Shown here one piece after another: positions 43,283 to 45,962 of a stretch of 45,962 nucleotides of DNA. Under the pieces are notes generated by a model. It was given only the letters and a program-made list of their open reading frames with translations, was not told the origin of the DNA and did no database searches. Made by a program: the position numbers and the translations under genes. Within the stretch, counting starts at the first letter, position 1. Each line of letters opens with the position of its first letter. This DNA comes from Bacteroidales bacterium (GTDB lineage Bacteria; Bacteroidota; Bacteroidia; Bacteroidales; VadinHA17), in contig JADGPU010000014.1 in NCBI GenBank assembly GCA_017882305.1, forward strand, positions 1-45,962, written 5' to 3'.

Positions 43283-43363
43283 AACCCCCTTCCCAACCTT
43301 CCCCCACGGGGGAAGGAGTCCAATTAAATCTTTTCCCCCTGAGGGAAACAGGAAAGGGGGTAA
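43283..43363. repeat. MITE-like repeat element, copy A
   Basis: Ends carry facing ACCCCCTT and AAGGGGGT arms. The body has two stems, one in TTCCCCCACGGGGGAA and one in TTTCCCCCTGAGGGAAA. It matches copy B (43930-44003) closely; both end GGGAAACAGGAAAGGGGGT. No gene lies within, so it would need a transposase supplied elsewhere. Confidence 0.65.
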
Positions 43364-43371
43364 AAGGCAAA

Positions 43372-43878
43372 CTAAGGAGTACTTTTTATCTGAGAAACAG
43401 AATATCCAACCCGTGGACCAACCGTTTTACGAAGGAGTAATTCAATAAATCCTTTTTGAACAAAATTATCCAGTTCTCCAATCAGCTTAAAACCAAATTC
43501 ATAATAAAGCTTAATAGCGCCTTTGTTGAATGAAGAAACACAGATAAAAACATTTGGTGAAAACTTAAGAATCCTTTCTTCGCAAAATTGCAGGAGTTTT
43601 TTCCCGAAGCCCTTACCTCTGTAAGCTTCATCAATACAAATGGTCTGAATATAACCCGAAAATGTTCCGCAGGTCTGAATGATGACAAAACCAGCAATAA
43701 TATTCTCAGTTTCAACCACATATATTTCTTTGTAATCTCCTTCAAAAGCTTTAAGGCATTGCTCATAATTCATTTCCAGGGTGATCCAGGGATCTGTTAC
43801 AGACATCATCTGAGAGCAAACTTCAATTTCTTGCTGATCTGTTGTGAGTCTGATTAAGACTTTTTTTTCTTTCTCCAT
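43372..43878 (-). CDS. GNAT-family N-acetyltransferase
   Basis: The 168-residue protein has the GNAT acetyl-CoA motif A in IQTICIDEAYRGKGFGKKLLQFCEE near residues 95-119, including RGKGFGK, and motif B further on (FICVSSFNKGAIKLYYEFGF). The substrate is unknown; ribosomal-protein or small-amine acetylation are candidates. The gene is bracketed by two copies of the same repeat element at 43283-43363 and 43930-44003, the only gene between them, so it may have moved with them. Confidence 0.88.
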   Translation of the reverse strand: MEKEKKVLIRLTTDQQEIEVCSQMMSVTDPWITLEMNYEQCLKAFEGDYKEIYVVETENIIAGFVIIQTCGTFSGYIQTICIDEAYRGKGFGKKLLQFCEERILKFSPNVFICVSSFNKGAIKLYYEFGFKLIGELDNFVQKGFIELLLRKTVGPRVGYSVSQIKSTP

Positions 43879-43929
43879 TAGTTAATCATTTAATCATTTA
43901 TGTTCCAATTATTGATTTAAGTGTGCTTA

Positions 43930-44003
43930 TTACCCCCTTCCCGGCCTTCCCTCACGGGGGAAGGGGACCATTTCCCCCTTGGGGGAAACAGGAAAGGGGG
44001 TTA
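43930..44003. repeat. MITE-like repeat element, copy B
   Basis: Same design and orientation as copy A: facing TTACCCCCTT and AAGGGGGTTA ends, an inner stem in CCTTCCCTCACGGGGGAAGG and a second in TTTCCCCCTTGGGGGAAA. It lies 567 bases after copy A and just upstream of the GNAT start codon. Confidence 0.65.
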
Positions 44004-44042
44004 TATGAAAAAGAATTGAAAGTATAATCACTACCCTGGCTA

Positions 44043-45491
44043 TCATTTCTTTCGGATGATAAATAAAAACAAAATAGTTAGTAATGCGTTTACAAAAATA
44101 TTCATAAACCCGAAATCAAAATGAAAAGCTGAAATAAAATATCCATTAAGAAGCCAGGTAAAAATTGCTGCTGATACACAAGCAACAGGGACCCATTTCT
44201 CCTTAAATTTAATTTTGGAAAATAAGCCTGTCAGATACAACCCTAAAATAGGTCCGTAGGTATAACCAGCAATTTTGAAAATAGTATTGATTATTGCTCC
44301 CTTGCTGTTCCAGAACGACATTACAATTAGAAGCATAACGATGTTTACCCCAAGAAGCACAATGTTTTTTATCTTCTTCCTGGCCTCATGTGGTTGATTT
44401 TCTATGTCCATAAAATCATAACTGAAGGCAGTTGTCAAAGCAGCTATACAGGAATCAATACTGGCAAAAGTGGAAGCAATTATACCAATCAAAAAAGCAA
44501 TAGCGCCTATTTTACCAAAATAATTCAGTGTCAGCAACGGATAAAGATCATCGGTATTTACAAATTTTCCGTTTTGTATTGCGAGAGTAATCCCATGTCG
44601 TTCAGCATATAAGTAGATTAATATTCCGAGTCCCAGAAACATCGTCTGTGCAAATGCAATGAAAAAACTGAATGTCAGAACGTTTTTTTTTGCATCTTTT
44701 GCATTTCTTACAGTAAGTGTTTTTTGCATCATACTCTGGTCAAGGCCTACAAGTGCTACAGTAATAAGTAAGCCGGAGATAAACTGTTTGAAGAAATTAG
44801 AACCGGAATGAAAATCCCAGTCAAAGACCCTCGCGTACGGATGGTGTACAATTGTTTTTGCCATTTCAGGAAGGGAAAGGCCCAATGAATTTTTAATTGT
44901 GAGAATTGAAATGACAATTACAGTAATCAGAAACAGTGACTGCAGGGCATCTGTCCAGACAATCGTTTTAATACCCGATTTGTTCGTATACAACCATATA
45001 AGAATCAGAACTACAATGATGGTAACGAAGTATGGAATATGCAATTTATCAAAGAAAGCATATTGCAGAATTTTTATAGACAGAAGTAACCGCAGAGCAG
45101 CTCCGAAAGATTGTGAGACCAGAAAAAACAATGAACCCGTTTTATAAGTAACATTCCCGAAGCGGATATTCAGGTAGGTATATATTGAAACCAGTTTAAG
45201 CCTGTAATAAATAGGAGTCAAGACAAAAGCAATAAAAAGATAGCCCACTATGGTTCCAAGGATAAACTGGAAATAATAGAGATTGTTATTACCAACATTA
45301 CCCGGAATCGAAACAAGAGACACTGCGGAAATACCCGATCCGATCATTCCAAAAGCAACCAGGAACCAGGGAGAAGCCCTGTCTCCGTCAAAAAAAGTGG
45401 TATCATGTATATGTCTGGAAGCAATCTGGGAAATCATCATCAGGATAGAAAAATAAGACAGGATGATCATAAACAACAACAGGGGACTCAT
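44043..45491 (-). CDS. Sodium:solute symporter family protein
   Basis: The 482-residue inner-membrane protein has about thirteen hydrophobic helices. The first helices show IGSGISAVSLVSIPGNVG, typical of the SSS family, and the middle carries DQSMMQKTLTVRNAKDAKKN and FLIGIIASTFASIDSCIAALTTAFSYDF, which resemble the conserved DQx5Q and SSxDS-type helix. It would import an organic solute with sodium. The substrate is unknown. A promoter candidate lies at 45517-45524. Confidence 0.9.
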   Translation of the reverse strand: MSPLLLFMIILSYFSILMMISQIASRHIHDTTFFDGDRASPWFLVAFGMIGSGISAVSLVSIPGNVGNNNLYYFQFILGTIVGYLFIAFVLTPIYYRLKLVSIYTYLNIRFGNVTYKTGSLFFLVSQSFGAALRLLLSIKILQYAFFDKLHIPYFVTIIVVLILIWLYTNKSGIKTIVWTDALQSLFLITVIVISILTIKNSLGLSLPEMAKTIVHHPYARVFDWDFHSGSNFFKQFISGLLITVALVGLDQSMMQKTLTVRNAKDAKKNVLTFSFFIAFAQTMFLGLGILIYLYAERHGITLAIQNGKFVNTDDLYPLLTLNYFGKIGAIAFLIGIIASTFASIDSCIAALTTAFSYDFMDIENQPHEARKKIKNIVLLGVNIVMLLIVMSFWNSKGAIINTIFKIAGYTYGPILGLYLTGLFSKIKFKEKWVPVACVSAAIFTWLLNGYFISAFHFDFGFMNIFVNALLTILFLFIIRKK

Positions 45492-45516
45492 CGTTAAATT
45501 ATTTACATTCAGAAGT

Positions 45517-45524
45517 CAAACCTA
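45517..45524 (-). promoter_or_regulatory. Candidate -7 element for the symporter gene
   Basis: The minus strand reads TAGGTTTG, which matches TAnnTTTG, 25 bases before the start codon. Confidence 0.35.
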
Positions 45525-45593
45525 ACGAAAAAGCCGGATTAATTAACATTTCAGCAGTATCGTTGTTTATAGTGATGAATAAATTTAAATAAC

Positions 45594-45962
45594 ATGGCAT
45601 TTACGTTGCAACCCGGTCAAAAAGCTATAGATTTTAAACTTCCCTCGACAGAAGGGAGGGAGTACAGCCTTTCAGATTTTGAAAAATATAAATATCTGGT
45701 GATCTTTTTTACATGTAACCATTGTCCATATGTAATTGGATCAGATGAAATTACAAGAGCAACAGTAGAAAAATTCAGCAAAAAAGGAGTTGGTTTTACC
45801 GGAATTAATTCTAACAGTGAAAACACTTATCCGGAAGACAGTTTTCCCAACATGGTTGAAAGGATGAAAAAGTATAAGTTCCCATGGGTCTATCTTTATG
45901 ACAAACCACAGGAAGTGGCAAAAGCATATGGAGCATTGCGAACTCCTCACTTTTACGTGTTT
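45594..45962 (+). CDS. AhpC/TSA-type redoxin, partial
   Basis: The first 123 residues lie inside the window and the 3' end is cut off at the edge. The protein starts [20 protein letters not shown] and has the thioredoxin-like strand [13 protein letters not shown], with a CxxC active site (CNHC), and the segments [18 protein letters not shown] and [17 protein letters not shown], which end in the conserved cis-Pro site. It is a peroxiredoxin- or TlpA-like thiol-disulfide protein without a signal peptide, so it is cytoplasmic. It starts 102 bases from the symporter start, in a divergent arrangement. Confidence 0.9.
   Translation, partial: MAFTLQPGQKAIDFKLPSTEGREYSLSDFEKYKYLVIFFTCNHCPYVIGSDEITRATVEKFSKKGVGFTGINSNSENTYPEDSFPNMVERMKKYKFPWVYLYDKPQEVAKAYGALRTPHFYVF

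Noticed and set aside
1..45962. CRISPR array, phage, integron or transposase genes
   Set aside because: No regular direct-repeat array, no integrase or transposase motif and no phage structural gene was seen. The small palindromic repeats are the only mobile-looking DNA.

Overview
The window is AT-rich bacterial chromosome from a member of the Bacteroidota. Several things point there. The respiratory genes are of the alternative complex III type. Upstream regions repeatedly carry the Bacteroidota -7 promoter element TAnnTTTG. A DUF4292 lipoprotein, a TPR lipoprotein and an EnvC-like protein are linked to dut, and SPII-type lipoproteins are common. I cannot assign a genus. Most of the window is housekeeping and envelope genes. 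I see no phage, transposase, integrase, CRISPR array, rRNA or tRNA gene.

Layout. Positions 1-5302 (minus strand) hold the start of an alternative complex III operon, actA-actB-actC, with actC running off the left edge. The ActA protein carries an extra N-terminal monoheme domain and a tract of seven 8-residue repeats. Positions 5611-9906 hold an orphan lipoprotein, lspA, an ArsR-type regulator, a polyprenyl diphosphate synthase and an MFS transporter. Positions 9907-10283 are an intergenic region full of nested G/C-rich inverted repeats. Positions 10284-17352 (plus strand) hold a CoA-binding protein, a thioesterase, a CocE-type hydrolase, a Tat-exported aldo/keto reductase, an SMP-30 lactonase-like protein, a YwbE-like protein, a phosphofructokinase and a HAD hydrolase.

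Positions 17486-27271 (minus strand) form a long co-directional block: dut, TPR lipoprotein, DUF4292 lipoprotein, EnvC-like protein, RsbW-like ATPase, ybeY, mnmG, then a decayed adenine deaminase and uvrC. The remains of adenine deaminase (adeC) read in frame into uvrC, so the open frame looks like an 889-residue fusion. The real UvrC is the last 597 residues. Two copies of AATTGTTCCACGTGGAA, matching the ParB-binding parS consensus, lie just after the stop codons of mnmG (20409-20424, perfect) and uvrC (17486-17501, nearly perfect). They suggest this region lies near the chromosome origin.

Positions 27458-45962 hold a cyclophilin lipoprotein, pheS, a Crp/Fnr-type regulator, the nadA-MORN protein-ruvB operon, a 682-base AT-rich gap, rpiB with an Rrf2 regulator, a VanZ-like protein, hemW, a coiled-coil membrane protein, nfo, mntH with a patatin-like lipase, a YCII protein, a membrane protein, a serine hydrolase, a GNAT acetyltransferase bracketed by two copies of a small repeat element, a sodium/solute symporter and the start of a redoxin. 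The NRAMP gene mntH has a Fur-like box directly upstream of its promoter, next to a 62-base inverted repeat.

The strongest items for follow-up are the parS pair, the adeC-uvrC pseudogene fusion and its repeat-marked junction, the ActA repeats and extra heme, the mntH control region, and the families of small palindromic repeats. I did not find a clear novel multi-gene system.
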